The position numbers and the translations under genes are program-made. The notes under the pieces were generated by a model. It was not told where the DNA came from. It worked only from the letters and a program-made list of their open reading frames with translations, and did no database searches. 12,481 nucleotides of DNA from Gryganskiella cystojenkinii (taxonomy: Eukaryota > Mortierellomycota > Mortierellomycetes > Mortierellales > Mortierellaceae): contig JAAAIG010001018.1 of the NCBI GenBank assembly GCA_015852425.1, positions 1 through 12,481 on the forward strand, given 5' to 3'. Shown in pieces: positions 1-9,871 of the stretch; within the stretch, counting starts at the first letter, position 1, and each line of letters begins with the position of its first letter.

Positions 1-190
1 GAAAAAAAAAAAAAAAAAAAAAAATAACTTGTTTACTCCCTTGGTTTTGGCCGGACTGGCAAATGCACGTGACCCACTCCCTTTCTCAAATGAAATGCTG
101 ATCAGCATCGCCCAAATGCGAAATTGCGGAATGCGTCTTTGTTTCGAACATTACATTCCTCTTTCTTGACCCATTGTAAAAAGCCTGTCA
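1..190. other. Left window end and IMP2 5' region
   Basis: The window opens with G followed by about 23 A residues, a likely assembly break at a homopolymer. The rest is the upstream region of IMP2. It contains a CACGTG box at 66-71 (within GCACGTGAC), about 120 bp before the IMP2 start. An in-frame TGA at 167-169 precedes the chosen ATG. I see no gene here. Confidence 0.5.
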
Positions 191-1106
191 ATGACTTTCT
201 TTCAGGGGTTCCGTAATTACCTCTGGGTGACCCTTCCCTGGGTTCCAGTCGGTATCTTTTTCACAGAGCATGGATATAGTCTTGGCACCATTAGTGGACG
301 GTCCATGCAGGTATTGAGGTTAAAAGAAATAACGCGAAACCCGAATGAATAGAGACGAGGGACAGCGGAGCAGCGGAGCAGCGGACAAAACAAATCGCCT
401 TACCAGCGGCACTGACACTGACCAGTTTGCGCCCCAACCTCTCTCCTTTTCGAAACCTAGCCATCATTAAACCCAGACAGCAACCAACTTCGCCAGGACG
501 TCGTCATCTTTAACCGTTGGAAGATCGCCAATCACCAATACAATATCGGGGATGTCGTCTCCTACAAGTATGGTCTAAAATTACCAACAGAAATCAGGCG
601 GACCAAAGCTATTGAGGAAGGAAAACTTGGAACTCACTGCGTTCCTTCTCCCCCCCCCCCCCTCTCACTAACCAATAGACGCCCAGATGAACCCAACAGG
701 ATCGTGGTTAAGAGGATAGTCGCTCTGGAGGGAGATGTCGTCAGGACACGAAAACCGTACCCAGATCGTCAGATTCGAGTACCCGCAGGACACTGCTGGG
801 TCGAGGGCGATGAGTTGTTCCACAGCACGGATAGTAACCACTATGGACCCGTAAGTGAGAGGAAGGACGAAGAGAAAGAAATCAACCGGGAGTGTTGACG
901 GCCATGATTTTGAGCAAGGGATTTTGACAGCCTTTTCTTTTATTTCTTTGCAATAGGTACCGCTGGGTCTCCTTCAACGGAAAGCCGAGTATATCATCTA
1001 CCCGTTCAACCGCATTGGAAAGATCCCAGAGAAGCCAAGGACCTCCAGAGTGCATTATGCCCCAGGACACAAGATTTACAATAGACTAGACGATATCGAA
1101 GAATAA
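191..1106 (+). CDS. IMP2: Mitochondrial inner membrane peptidase catalytic subunit 2 (IMP2/IMMP2L)
   Basis: This is an S26-family, LepB-like serine protease subunit. The family sits in the inner mitochondrial membrane and removes sorting signals from intermembrane-space proteins, with Imp1 as partner. I join exons 191-310, 461-567, 679-850 and 957-1106, giving 182 aa (human IMMP2L is about 175). All introns are GT-AG and the frame stays open. A hydrophobic N-terminal segment (about residues 10-25) is the membrane anchor. The serine box SGRSMQPSLNP carries the nucleophile Ser38, split by intron 1. The box VKRIVALEGD carries the general base Lys87. WVEGDELFHSTDSNHYGPV is the third signature of the family. 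ATG 191 is the first start after an in-frame stop at 167-169. Intron 2 holds a run of 13 C (650-662) and intron 1 holds an 8-bp tandem repeat. The gene converges with ATG12, 131 bp between stops. The identification is firm; exon ends are inferred from splice signals and alignment with the family. Confidence 0.93.
363..385. repeat. Short tandem repeat in IMP2 intron 1
   Basis: The unit CAGCGGAG is repeated almost three times without interruption, inside the first IMP2 intron. It is a simple microsatellite-like repeat with no evident function. Confidence 0.8.
650..662. repeat. C13 homopolymer in IMP2 intron 2
   Basis: Thirteen consecutive C residues lie 16 bases before the IMP2 intron 2 acceptor, within its pyrimidine tract. 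The exact length may vary or be a sequencing artefact. It does not affect the coding frame. Confidence 0.85.
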
Positions 1107-1168
1107 CAATATCTTTTTGCAATCAAGTTTCGTTCTTGATAACGGGGAAGGGGTTTGAGTTTATCAAT

Positions 1169-1174
1169 TTTATT
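1169..1174 (-). terminator. Polyadenylation signal of ATG12
   Basis: AATAAA reads on the minus strand about 64 nt past the ATG12 stop codon, a normal position for a poly(A) signal. It lies in the 131-bp gap shared with the convergent 3' end of IMP2, so the two 3' UTRs may overlap. Confidence 0.5.
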
Positions 1175-1237
1175 GCGATTTTTTGTCCATTAGTTTTTTG
1201 TTCTATGCTGTGCAACTCCAAGACAACAAGCGTTTCT

Positions 1238-1909
1238 TCAACCCCAGGCTGGACTTGCGCAATAGTTGACAATAAGTTTTCCATTCGTATTGAAACACTT
1301 GAACAAGTTGTTGACAATCTCGTCCGGTGAGGGAGAGAACGCACTGTTGATGTAAAGGAACTGATGTTCCAGAGAAAGAAAAGTAAAGAGACGGAATATG
1401 ATGTGTTAGCATTCGAAGGTTCGACACTGAATAACACCGGCAACTTTCTTAATTTCTTTGTCGAAAAAGAGTAACAAGGTGCTTGTTCCTTACCAATGGG
1501 TCTGATGGTCTGTAGTTGATTTGTGTCCGCAGGAACTGGATGACAGTCGAGAACTTGTTAGAGGCTGTGATGGTATAAACGTTGTTCTTCATGATAGGGA
1601 CACTTCCGATGGCTCGAAAGTAGACCACGACTAAACGACGAATTGGCAGAAAGGTTAGTTTTTACGCGAGAAACGGTTGTGAGGAAGGTAGGAAAACAAC
1701 AACGATAATAGCATAATCGCGACGGAGAAGAAACCGAGGAAATACATACCCTTGGAGGTATCCTTCTTCTTGTGGTTGGCAATGACTGTAGAGGGTGATG
1801 CAGGTGGACCCGTTGGTTCTACCGGTGCTGAGGGTGTGGGTGTTGTGGCAGAGGCATCAACTTCTGATGGTGGTGGTGACTCTGAAGATGGGGTCCCTGA
1901 ACTTGACAT
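1238..1909 (-). CDS. ATG12: Ubiquitin-like autophagy conjugation protein Atg12
   Basis: Atg12 is joined through its C-terminal glycine to a lysine of Atg5 by Atg7 (E1) and Atg10 (E2). The Atg12-Atg5-Atg16 complex then drives Atg8 lipidation on autophagosome membranes. On the minus strand I join exons 1909-1750, 1630-1494 and 1360-1238, giving 139 aa. Intron 1 has donor GTATGT, a CTAAC branch site and a TTTAG acceptor; intron 2 has donor GTAAGG and a CAG acceptor. Residues 1-50 are a Ser/Pro/Thr-rich, low-complexity tail ending in a KKKD basic patch. Residues 54-139 form the ubiquitin fold: [15 protein letters not shown], then [16 protein letters not shown], then [14 protein letters not shown]. 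The protein ends exactly on Gly139, so no proteolytic processing is needed, as is usual for Atg12. The gene is divergent from RPT3 and convergent with IMP2. Intron 1 stays in frame for 31 codons if retained (see findings). Identification is firm. Confidence 0.95.
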
Positions 1910-2757
1910 TCTTGGTTATATGTGTATGTATGCGGGTATGTGGGAATGCGCTGGTGGTGGAGGATGTTGACGAGTCGGCTGAGAATGCAAAGTTGATGAA
2001 GAAGAGTAACGAAGGGCGAAGTCGGATGGAGAATGATAGAAGAAGGGGGCTTAAAGACGTCCTAAGTCGCGTTTTCGCTGATTTTATGCTTTGTCGATGG
2101 CGAGGACTGTTCCTATTTTTCGACTATTGAGGGAGAGGGAACAGAGCCGAGTTTATGGTCTTTCGACTTTTGAAAATAAGGTGTCCGTGGGTTGGTGGTG
2201 GTGGGGAAGCAAAAAAATGGAAGGAGGCGGAGGGATGTGCTCTTTTTTTTGAAGCATGTTTCTTGCGCGAAGGGAAAGCTCTTCAAGTCACGTGCTCATT
2301 TCCGTCGACTTTTGGTGGCGGCAGCCAGGCGGGACAAGGATGACCCTTCTTTGGATGTCCATTGACAGATACAACTGTTAACAGTACGGGCAACGTGAAA
2401 GTTATTTGATTGAGCAACAAGTTTCCATTGTCGACGCAGCGGTAGTTCTTTGGCGATAAAGAAGAGATTTGCCGCCTTGGTTCCCCAACGGAAAGGAGCG
2501 AATGGTCCTTCAATCACTCACGTGACAAAATGATGACGAAAGCACTTTCAAATTTCTTGCGGGTCTCTGGAGACAGAGAGGAGACGCGTCCAGTGCGTGC
2601 GTTCTTTTTTGAATGCATTGTTTGAACTTGCATCTTTTTTTTCCCTACTTTTTCTTTATTGACCACTTTCAACAGCAACCCGTTAATTCCGACTGTACAA
2701 AAAAACAAGAGATAGCCGACTCCATTTTCTTTATATACTACTCACGCATAACTTCTC
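1910..2757. promoter_or_regulatory. Bidirectional promoter region between ATG12 and RPT3
   Basis: This is the 848-bp head-to-head gap. Small ORFs in it have biased, low-complexity translations and match no family I know, so I treat it as non-coding. It holds two CACGTG boxes, GTCACGTG at 2287-2294 and the palindrome TCACGTGA at 2518-2525. It also holds a PACE-like GGCGGCAAA on the minus strand (2476-2468). A TTATATA lies at 2731-2737, only about 20 bp before the RPT3 ATG and too close to serve as its TATA box. The functional role of these sites is inferred. Confidence 0.5.
2518..2525. promoter_or_regulatory. Palindromic E-box TCACGTGA
   Basis: This perfect 8-bp palindrome matches the TCACGTGA site bound by fungal Cbf1-type bHLH proteins, and TCACGTGAC (2518-2526) is 9 of 10 to the animal CLEAR consensus. 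It lies about 230 bp upstream of RPT3 and about 610 bp upstream of ATG12. Binding is inferred from the motif only. Confidence 0.4.
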
Positions 2758-4247
2758 ATGGAGGAACTTGGAATCAAGCCTGTTGTCACATCAGACGCTG
2801 CCCAGAAGCAAAAGGTAGCGCATTAGAAGTGGACTTTTGGACCCTCCAAAAGCAAAACACACTTCTTGAGCATAGCATTGCGTATGACAATCACTTCTTG
2901 ATTGCTGACGCTCTTTCTTTCATTCCCCATCCGAAAATTAGGAAAACGGCGCTGCTGTCGACACACCAGAGCAAGGACCTTTAGCCCATTTGGCCTCAAA
3001 CGATCTCTACACCCGCTATAAAAACCTGCAACGTCACCTCGAGTTCTTGCACCTTCAGGAGGAATACATCAAGGATGAACAAAAGAACCTCAAACGGGAA
3101 TTGATTCGAGCTCAGGAAGAGGTCAAACGGATTCAATCCGTGCCTCTCGTCATTGGACAGTTCCTCGAACCGATCGATCAACACACGGGTATCGTTTCCT
3201 CGACTACTGGCGCACAACATGTTGTCCGGATTCTCAGTACCATCGATCGTGAACTCCTCAAGCCCTCTTGTTCTGTGGCCTTGCACCGCCATTCCAATGC
3301 TTTGGTCGATGTCTTGCCTCCAAATGCGGATTCAAGTGTCGAGATGGTCGGTCAGGACGAACGACCCGATGTGACCTATGCCGATGTCGGTGGTCTGGAT
3401 ATGCAAAAGCAAGAGATCCGCGAGGCCGTTGAATTACCCTTGACACATTTCGATCTTTACCGTCAGATTGGTATTGACCCACCTCGGGGTGTCTTGCTCT
3501 ATGGACCCCCCGGTACAGGCAAGACTATGTTGGTCAAGGCCGTGGCCCATCATACCTCGGCTTCGTTCTTCCGTATGGTCGGTTCTGAATTCGTTCAAAA
3601 GTACCTTGGTGAGGGACCCCGTATGGTCCGTGACGCCTTCCGGATGGCTCGCGAGAACTCTCCTGCTATTATCTTTATTGACGAGGTCGATGCCATTGCG
3701 ACGAAACGTTTTGATGCCCAGACAGGAGCCGATCGGGAGGTGCAGCGTGTGTTGCTCGAGTTATTGAATCAAATGGATGGATTCGATCAGGGCTCGAACG
3801 TCAAGGTCATCATGGCCACCAACCGTGCCGATACTCTGGACCCTGCTATCTTGCGTCCTGGTCGTCTGGATCGCAAGATCGAGTTCCCAACACCAGATCG
3901 TCGTCAAAAGCGTCTCATCTTCCAGACTGTCACCGCCAAAATGAACCTTGCCGATGATGTTGATCTTGAAGACTGTAAGTCCAATCGTTTTTTAAACTAA
4001 ATGTTCTCAAAGGAAAGACTATGAGCAATTACTAATTACACGTGCTTGTTTTTATCCCTTTTTTAAAATATATCTAGTCGTTTCCCGACCCGACAAGTTG
4101 TCAGGAGCAGAGATTGCGGCTATTTGTCAGGAGGCTGGTATGCATGCTGTCCGTAAGAACCGTTATGTGATCTTGGCCAAGGATCTGGAGAAGGGATACA
4201 AAAGTAACGTCAAGAAGACCGATACCGACTTTGAGTTCTACAAGTAA
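2758..4247 (+). CDS. RPT3: 26S proteasome regulatory subunit Rpt3 (PSMC4), AAA+ ATPase
   Basis: Rpt3 is one of six AAA+ subunits in the proteasome base ring, which unfolds ubiquitylated substrates and feeds them into the 20S core. Exons 2758-2814, 2942-3974 and 4078-4247 give 419 aa (human PSMC4 is 418). The first exon encodes only 19 residues, and its donor GTAGCG is weaker than the others. An N-terminal coiled coil (about residues 41-85) is followed by the OB domain. Then come Walker A GPPGTGKT (207-214), Walker B with DEVD (266-269), the sensor segment ATNRAD and the arginine-finger segment RPGRLDR. The C-terminus FEFYK carries the hydrophobic-Tyr-X tail that docks into the 20S alpha ring, as expected for Rpt3. 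It shares an upstream region with ATG12. The frame is intact with no missing motif. Identification is essentially certain; the short first exon is the least certain part. Confidence 0.96.
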
Positions 4248-4710
4248 AAAACGACAAAGAATACGATCAACATGCTATTACAATACACAACATCAAAACG
4301 AACTGAACGCACAACTTATTATCTTTAAGGCAACAAGCGATGTCTCCCCGTCAAATAAAACGTTGGAGATAATATTGTGAAATTTCATGAGTGTTAGTTT
4401 GTTTGCGCCAGGGCAATTGGAACATGATATGGACGATTTATTGTCAAAGTGATATTGAGAGTAAACTATTCTACTCTTAAGAAACGACCAGCTTCATGGG
4501 GTCTATGCCTACTGTAACAGTTTCAAGGATACAAACACAAGGTTGAAGCGGCTCAAATTAGCCACATGATGAACAGTGACGCAAAAGAACGATTGAAAGA
4601 CGGGTATGCAATTTTTTTATAGAAGGACAATGGTGATAGCCTAACTGTCTAATTTATATGCTAAAAGAGTTCTCTACAAAGAGGGGGGAGGGAAGTGTAC
4701 CTTTTCGCTT
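4248..4710. other. Convergent intergenic spacer RPT3 / OYE-A
   Basis: This 463-bp tail-to-tail spacer holds 3' UTR sequence from both genes. It contains AATAAA on the plus strand at 4354-4359 for RPT3, and a minus-strand AATAAA (4442-4437) that is rather far from the OYE-A stop. I see no ORF or RNA gene. Confidence 0.5.
4354..4359 (+). terminator. Polyadenylation signal of RPT3
   Basis: AATAAA lies about 107 nt after the RPT3 stop codon in AT-rich, non-coding sequence. This is a plausible poly(A) signal, supported by motif and position only. Confidence 0.5.
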
Positions 4711-6386
<1,676 letters not shown>

Positions 6387-6684
6387 TTACAAATTCAATT
6401 CAGCCAGTAATATTTCTCCAAGGGGAAAATTGTCCATCTGGTTCGATTTCAGGGGCTAAAGGCAAAAAAAGAATCCGAAGAACGCTGTCAGGAAAAATAC
6501 ACCACACCACACCACATCAAAAAAGAGCACGGGCCTTTGTCCCAAGCTTCTGTTTACCAGTTGGACACAAAGGTCGTCATCTATGCACGCCCTTGACGGG
6601 CGCCTTCTCTCTCCTTTCTTCCGTCTGTACTGCAGATACCCGGTGTGCTGTGTATTTTGATTTGCAACCGTCATCGTCGAGAAC

Positions 6685-6716
6685 CTTCAAAGCCACTCTA
6701 TCTTCAAAGCCACTCT
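6685..6716. repeat. 15-bp direct repeat
   Basis: CTTCAAAGCCACTCT occurs twice (6685-6699 and 6702-6716), separated by two bases, in non-coding sequence. This looks like a local tandem duplication with a 17-bp period. Confidence 0.85.
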
Positions 6717-6909
6717 TTGACAGGAACATTGTAAAGAAACGTTGGAAAGAGTGTCTTTACAAATACCAAAAGGTCTTGGCACTCTAGGAACGTGGTTTTA
6801 CCGATCTACCGGTTGATCAAAAGGACGGACAACAAGGCGGAGGAGGGAAGGCAGGAAAGGGGCAGCATTTCCTAGCCCGTATTCAGGGGTGGAAGAAGTG
6901 GATGGTATC

Positions 6910-6915
6910 TTTATT
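6910..6915 (-). terminator. Polyadenylation signal of MOCS2A
   Basis: AATAAA reads on the minus strand about 100 nt past the MOCS2A stop, next to a very AT-rich tract (6908-6938). This is a plausible poly(A) signal. Confidence 0.5.
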
Positions 6916-7016
6916 TTTTAATTTAATTTAATTTTTTGGTAGACGACGCGAATTGCGGCAAGGAATAGAGCGATTGCTGTACGTTGGTTTGTCAAAAAGA
7001 AAGTTATACTCGAGAT

Positions 7017-7401
7017 CTATCCACCGCTAACAGGGGGGATAACGGCGACCTCATCCCCCGGTTGTACTGTCCAGGCGACGGAATCCTGGTCCATATATTC
7101 CATATTGACTGCAAACATACAAGTCTTGAGGACCGGTTCGAGTTCTGGATGGCGATCGATCAAAAACTTTGTCAACTTTGTGGCATCGATCCCAGAAGAC
7201 CAGTCTAACCGTTCAGACTCTGTCTTGGCAGCGTCCTTGGCCGACGCAAAGTAGAGGACGGTGAACTGTTTATGTGTATAATTGAAAGTAAGAAGAATAG
7301 GAAAAAAAAAAAGCATCAGAACCGAACTTACAAGAATAAAAAAAGAGAGAGAGAGTGAGATAGATAGGTCAATGAAGAGAATGGCAACTCACATGCGACA
7401 T
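7017..7401 (-). CDS. MOCS2A: Molybdopterin synthase small subunit (MoaD-type sulfur carrier)
   Basis: MoaD/MOCS2A carries sulfur as a C-terminal thiocarboxylate. With the large subunit MOCS2B it converts precursor Z (cPMP) to molybdopterin, on the path to molybdenum enzymes such as nitrate reductase. Exons 7401-7393 (only ATG TCG CAT) and 7265-7017 give 85 aa; human MOCS2A is 88. The beta-grasp fold is shown by FTVLYFASAKDAA at the start and VQPGDEVAVIPPVSGG at the end, with the invariant terminal Gly-Gly that is adenylated and thiolated by the E1-like MOCS3. The 127-nt intron has a GTGAGT donor and an AACAG acceptor. An alternative in-frame ATG at 7316 inside the intron would give a 99-aa form with a hydrophobic start, but the spliced form matches family length better. 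No second ORF resembling MOCS2B lies nearby, so the bicistronic arrangement of animals is absent here. Urm1 is excluded by the MoaD-type ending. Confidence 0.92.
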
Positions 7402-8071
7402 TTCTTCAGAAACAGTACGTATTCTTTAGGTGACGATGGCACAATACGAATGAGTGACAGTGGTGGAATGAGAGAATATTGAGATGAGTGGGGCGAGAAT
7501 AAAGATGGACGCGAGTAAAAAAAGGAATGTGTTCAGTTGCACAAAGAGCGGGTATCAACAAAGGTTTGACTTTGAGTCCTGTGAGTGGGTTCTTGAAGTG
7601 AGTGGATCCCAATTAAAAAAGTGGGTGTGGGGATGGACGGAGTGGAGGAAGGAAGGTCCTACACGCCCCGTAAGTGAAGTAGTCACGTGAAAATCAGAGT
7701 CCAATTGATCCTTCATTGGCTTTGGACAACGTGCAGAGTGCGTGCAAGTAGAAGACACTCTGTTGCCCAAGAAAGACGTTTCTAACCACCCCCTCCCAAC
7801 TCGCCCACATTGGAGGAATCGCTCATTGGACGACAGCAGCAAAACCCAAAAAAAAAGAGAAAAAAAAAACTCCAATCCAACAAAAGATCTAAAAAGCAGA
7901 AGATAAGTACGTCCAAGTAAGATATAACAAATATGTCGCCATTTCCCTCGTTTTTTATCTCTACTTCATGCTACGGATCGGCCTCGTGCTCAGAAGCTCT
8001 AATTGCAATTGCCCGGTATCATCATCGTCGTCGGGTCTCGCTGAAAATAAATATTCAAAAAAAAAATAAAA

Positions 8072-8137
8072 CTGTGACACGTTCTCGCGCCGGCTGAATA
8101 ATCCAACTCCTAGGAACGTGTCACAGAACGTGTCACA
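8072..8137. repeat. Inverted repeat plus tandem copy in the OYE-B promoter
   Basis: CTGTGACACGTTC (8072-8084) is a perfect 13-bp inverted repeat of GAACGTGTCACAG (8114-8126), with a 29-nt spacer. A third copy, GAACGTGTCACA (8126-8137), follows head-to-tail with a 12-bp period, overlapping by one base. The core GTGTCAC is itself a dyad about a central base. The cluster is about 154-219 bp upstream of the OYE-B start. It is likely a binding site for a dimeric regulator; which one is unknown. Confidence 0.7.
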
Positions 8138-8143
8138 TTTTAG

Positions 8144-8148
8144 TATAT
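8144..8148 (+). promoter_or_regulatory. Candidate TATA element of OYE-B
   Basis: TATAT within TAGTATATCA lies about 143-147 nt upstream of the OYE-B ATG, between the repeat cluster and the palindrome at 8151. The match is weak but the position resembles that of the OYE-A TATA box. Confidence 0.35.
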
Positions 8149-8150
8149 CA

Positions 8151-8168
8151 TGCCCGTTTTAACGGGCA
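8151..8168. repeat. Perfect 8-bp inverted repeat TGCCCGTT/AACGGGCA
   Basis: The arms TGCCCGTT and AACGGGCA are separated by TT. It lies immediately downstream of the candidate TATA element and about 125-140 bp before the OYE-B ATG. It could be an operator-like dyad near the transcription start, or a small hairpin if transcribed. Function is not shown by the sequence. Confidence 0.7.
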
Positions 8169-8290
8169 GCAAGATTTTTTTTTCTTTACTCTCAATCCAC
8201 TCTCCCAACATCCCACTCCACTCTTCTTATAGAACTCTCCTGTGCAATCCAACCCCCCCTCCACACCAAGAAAAAGAAATCATATCCAAG

Positions 8291-9672
8291 ATGCCCGCCG
8301 TCTCTGCCATTGCCGCCATCCCTTCGAACCCTTCGACCGCCAAGGCCAAGCTCGAGTACCCTCAAGAACATTACTTTATTGATCAACCCAACGCCCCTGG
8401 AACCTACCTCGGACCCATCGATGCCTCCCTCCCCGATGCCGACAAAATCCCGTTGGTCTTCCAACCGTTCGCCGTTAAGGACTTGACGATCCCGAACAGA
8501 ATCGTTGTCGCACCCATGTGCATGTACTCCTCCAAGGATGGCTTCTTTACCAATTTCCACCTCGTTAGCATCGGTTCCTTGGCGATCCATGGTCCTGGTT
8601 TGATCATCCAAGAAGCTACCGCGGTCTTGCCCAACGGTCGCATCACCCCCGGTTGTGCAGGACTCTGGGAAGACGCCCAGATCCACAAGTTGAAGGAAAT
8701 TGTTGACTTCGTTCATGTCCAGGGCGGTAAAGTCGGTATTCAGTTGGCTCATGCTGGTCGCAAGGTAAAACTTATCTCCTTTCTTCCACCTGTGTTCGAA
8801 CTATCCCTTTTTTTTGGTAATCGGACGAGCATCATTTTTATGAATACAGCACTCATATTCCCTCCTTTTCCGTTACTTTCATTTAGGCTTCTGCTAAAGC
8901 TCCCTACACTGATCACCCCGAGTCCGCCTTCTGGCGTGACAACGTCGTCGCTCCCACTGGCGGCGCCGATTTCCAATGGGACGAAAATCACGTCATCCCT
9001 CGCGAGCTCTCGATCGAGGAGATCGAGGAGATTGTCCAGGCGTTTGGTGCCGCCGCCGCTCGTGCTGCCAAGGCCGGTATGGACACTGTCGAGATCCACG
9101 GTGCTCACGGGTACCTCATCCACAACTTTCTCTCGCCTTTGACCAACAAGCGTACGGATCGTTATGGCGGTTCTCTTGAGAACCGTGCCCGCTTCCTTCT
9201 CGAGGTCGTCAGCTCCGTCCGTGCCAACTTTCCTGCCGAGAAGCCCATCTTTTTGAGAGTCTCAGCCTCGGATCTTGTAGAAAAGGTTGAGTCCTTGAAG
9301 GACGAGGCTTCCTGGGATATCCAACAGACTATCCAGATTGCGGGATGGGTCCGTGATGCCGGTGTCGATGTCCTTCACGTTTCATCCGGTGGTAACACCG
9401 CATTGCAATTGATCAAGGCTGGCCCTAGTTACCAGGTCCCGTTTGCGGAACAAATCAAGAGGGCCGTGCCCGGCTTGCATATCGTCGCGGTCGGTATTAT
9501 TACAAGCGGTCTTCAGGCTGAGGAAATCTTGATTTCTGAAAAGGCTGATCTCGTCGCTGCTGGCCGTGGCTTCTTGAGACATCCCAATTTTGCACTCAAT
9601 GCCGCTCGAGAGTTGAACGTCAAGGCCGCATTCTCGCAGCAGTACTCTCGCGGTCGCACTACCCACTCTTAA
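8291..9672 (+). CDS. Class III Old Yellow Enzyme / NADPH dehydrogenase (OYE-B)
   Basis: This is the paralog of OYE-A and a predicted FMN ene-reductase of the YqjM type. Exons 8291-8764 and 8887-9672 give 419 aa, the same length as OYE-A. The single intron falls at the same codon boundary (after GRK), so the two genes share a duplicated ancestor. Motifs: [11 protein letters not shown] with Cys77 and Tyr79; [17 protein letters not shown] with His229 and His232; RTDRYGGSLENRARF; FLRVSASD; AGRGFLRHP for FMN phosphate; C-terminal QQYSRGR, whose Arg may correspond to the C-terminal arginine of YqjM that reaches into the partner subunit. In the 50 residues from MDTVEIHGAHGY, 42 match OYE-A. An in-frame ATG at 8150 would add 47 residues, but it lies at the edge of a palindrome right after a TATA-like site, so ATG 8291 (AAGATG context) is preferred. 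The natural substrate is unknown. OYE-B is convergent with UBP8. Confidence 0.93.
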
Positions 9673-9839
9673 ATGTTTATATATCCACTATTCTTACATT
9701 TACATGCTCATCCTCTAAGACCATAAAGCACGTTGACCTTTCTCTATCACCATGACTTTCATTCGCTTTTTTTGAGTTCTGATTATTAGGATGCTACTCA
9801 TGGGTGTTGACGGGCCGAAGTTGTAGTTGTACATTTAAA

Positions 9840-9845
9840 AATAAA
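9840..9845 (+). terminator. Possible polyadenylation signal of OYE-B
   Basis: AATAAA lies about 168 nt after the OYE-B stop and 27 nt before the 3' end of the convergent UBP8 coding sequence. If it is used, the OYE-B 3' UTR would run into UBP8. Confidence 0.4.
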
Positions 9846-9871
9846 AGACGCTTTTCAGGCTGTAACTCTTT

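Larger units (their letters stand above)
7402..8290. promoter_or_regulatory. Bidirectional promoter region between MOCS2A and OYE-B
   Basis: This 889-bp head-to-head gap shows no convincing gene. It contains GTCACGTGA at 7682-7690 (about 281 bp before the MOCS2A start), long A-rich tracts around 7846-7870, and the repeat-rich OYE-B promoter described separately. A pyrimidine-rich leader with many TC runs (8169-8270) precedes the OYE-B ATG, as is common before fungal start codons. Confidence 0.5.

Noticed and set aside
1410..1430. GGTTCGACAC in ATG12 intron 2, B-box-like
   Set aside because: There is no paired stem and no tRNA structure around it; it is intron sequence.
1795..2130. Plus-strand 111-codon ORF overlapping ATG12 exon 1
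   Set aside because: It lies antisense to the Ser/Pro-rich N-terminus of ATG12, and its composition is the simple complement of that low-complexity tract.
2283..2517. Two overlapping minus-strand ORFs of about 75 codons in the ATG12-RPT3 gap
   Set aside because: They use the same DNA in two frames, match nothing I know and show no splice continuation. They most likely arose by chance in promoter DNA.
2613..2984. A 123-codon plus-strand ORF before RPT3
   Set aside because: It overlaps the RPT3 first exon in another frame and the first intron, and its translation has no recognisable features. The RPT3 frame explains the coding signal.
6430..6455. GGTTCGATTTC, resembling a tRNA B box
   Set aside because: The flanking bases cannot form a T-arm or acceptor stem and there is no A box at the right distance, so there is no tRNA here.
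8765..8886. The open frame running from OYE-B exon 1 through its intron
   Set aside because: The intron has a clear GT donor and TTTAG acceptor and is 122 nt long, not a multiple of three. Removing it restores the conserved enzyme, and OYE-A has an intron at the same place.
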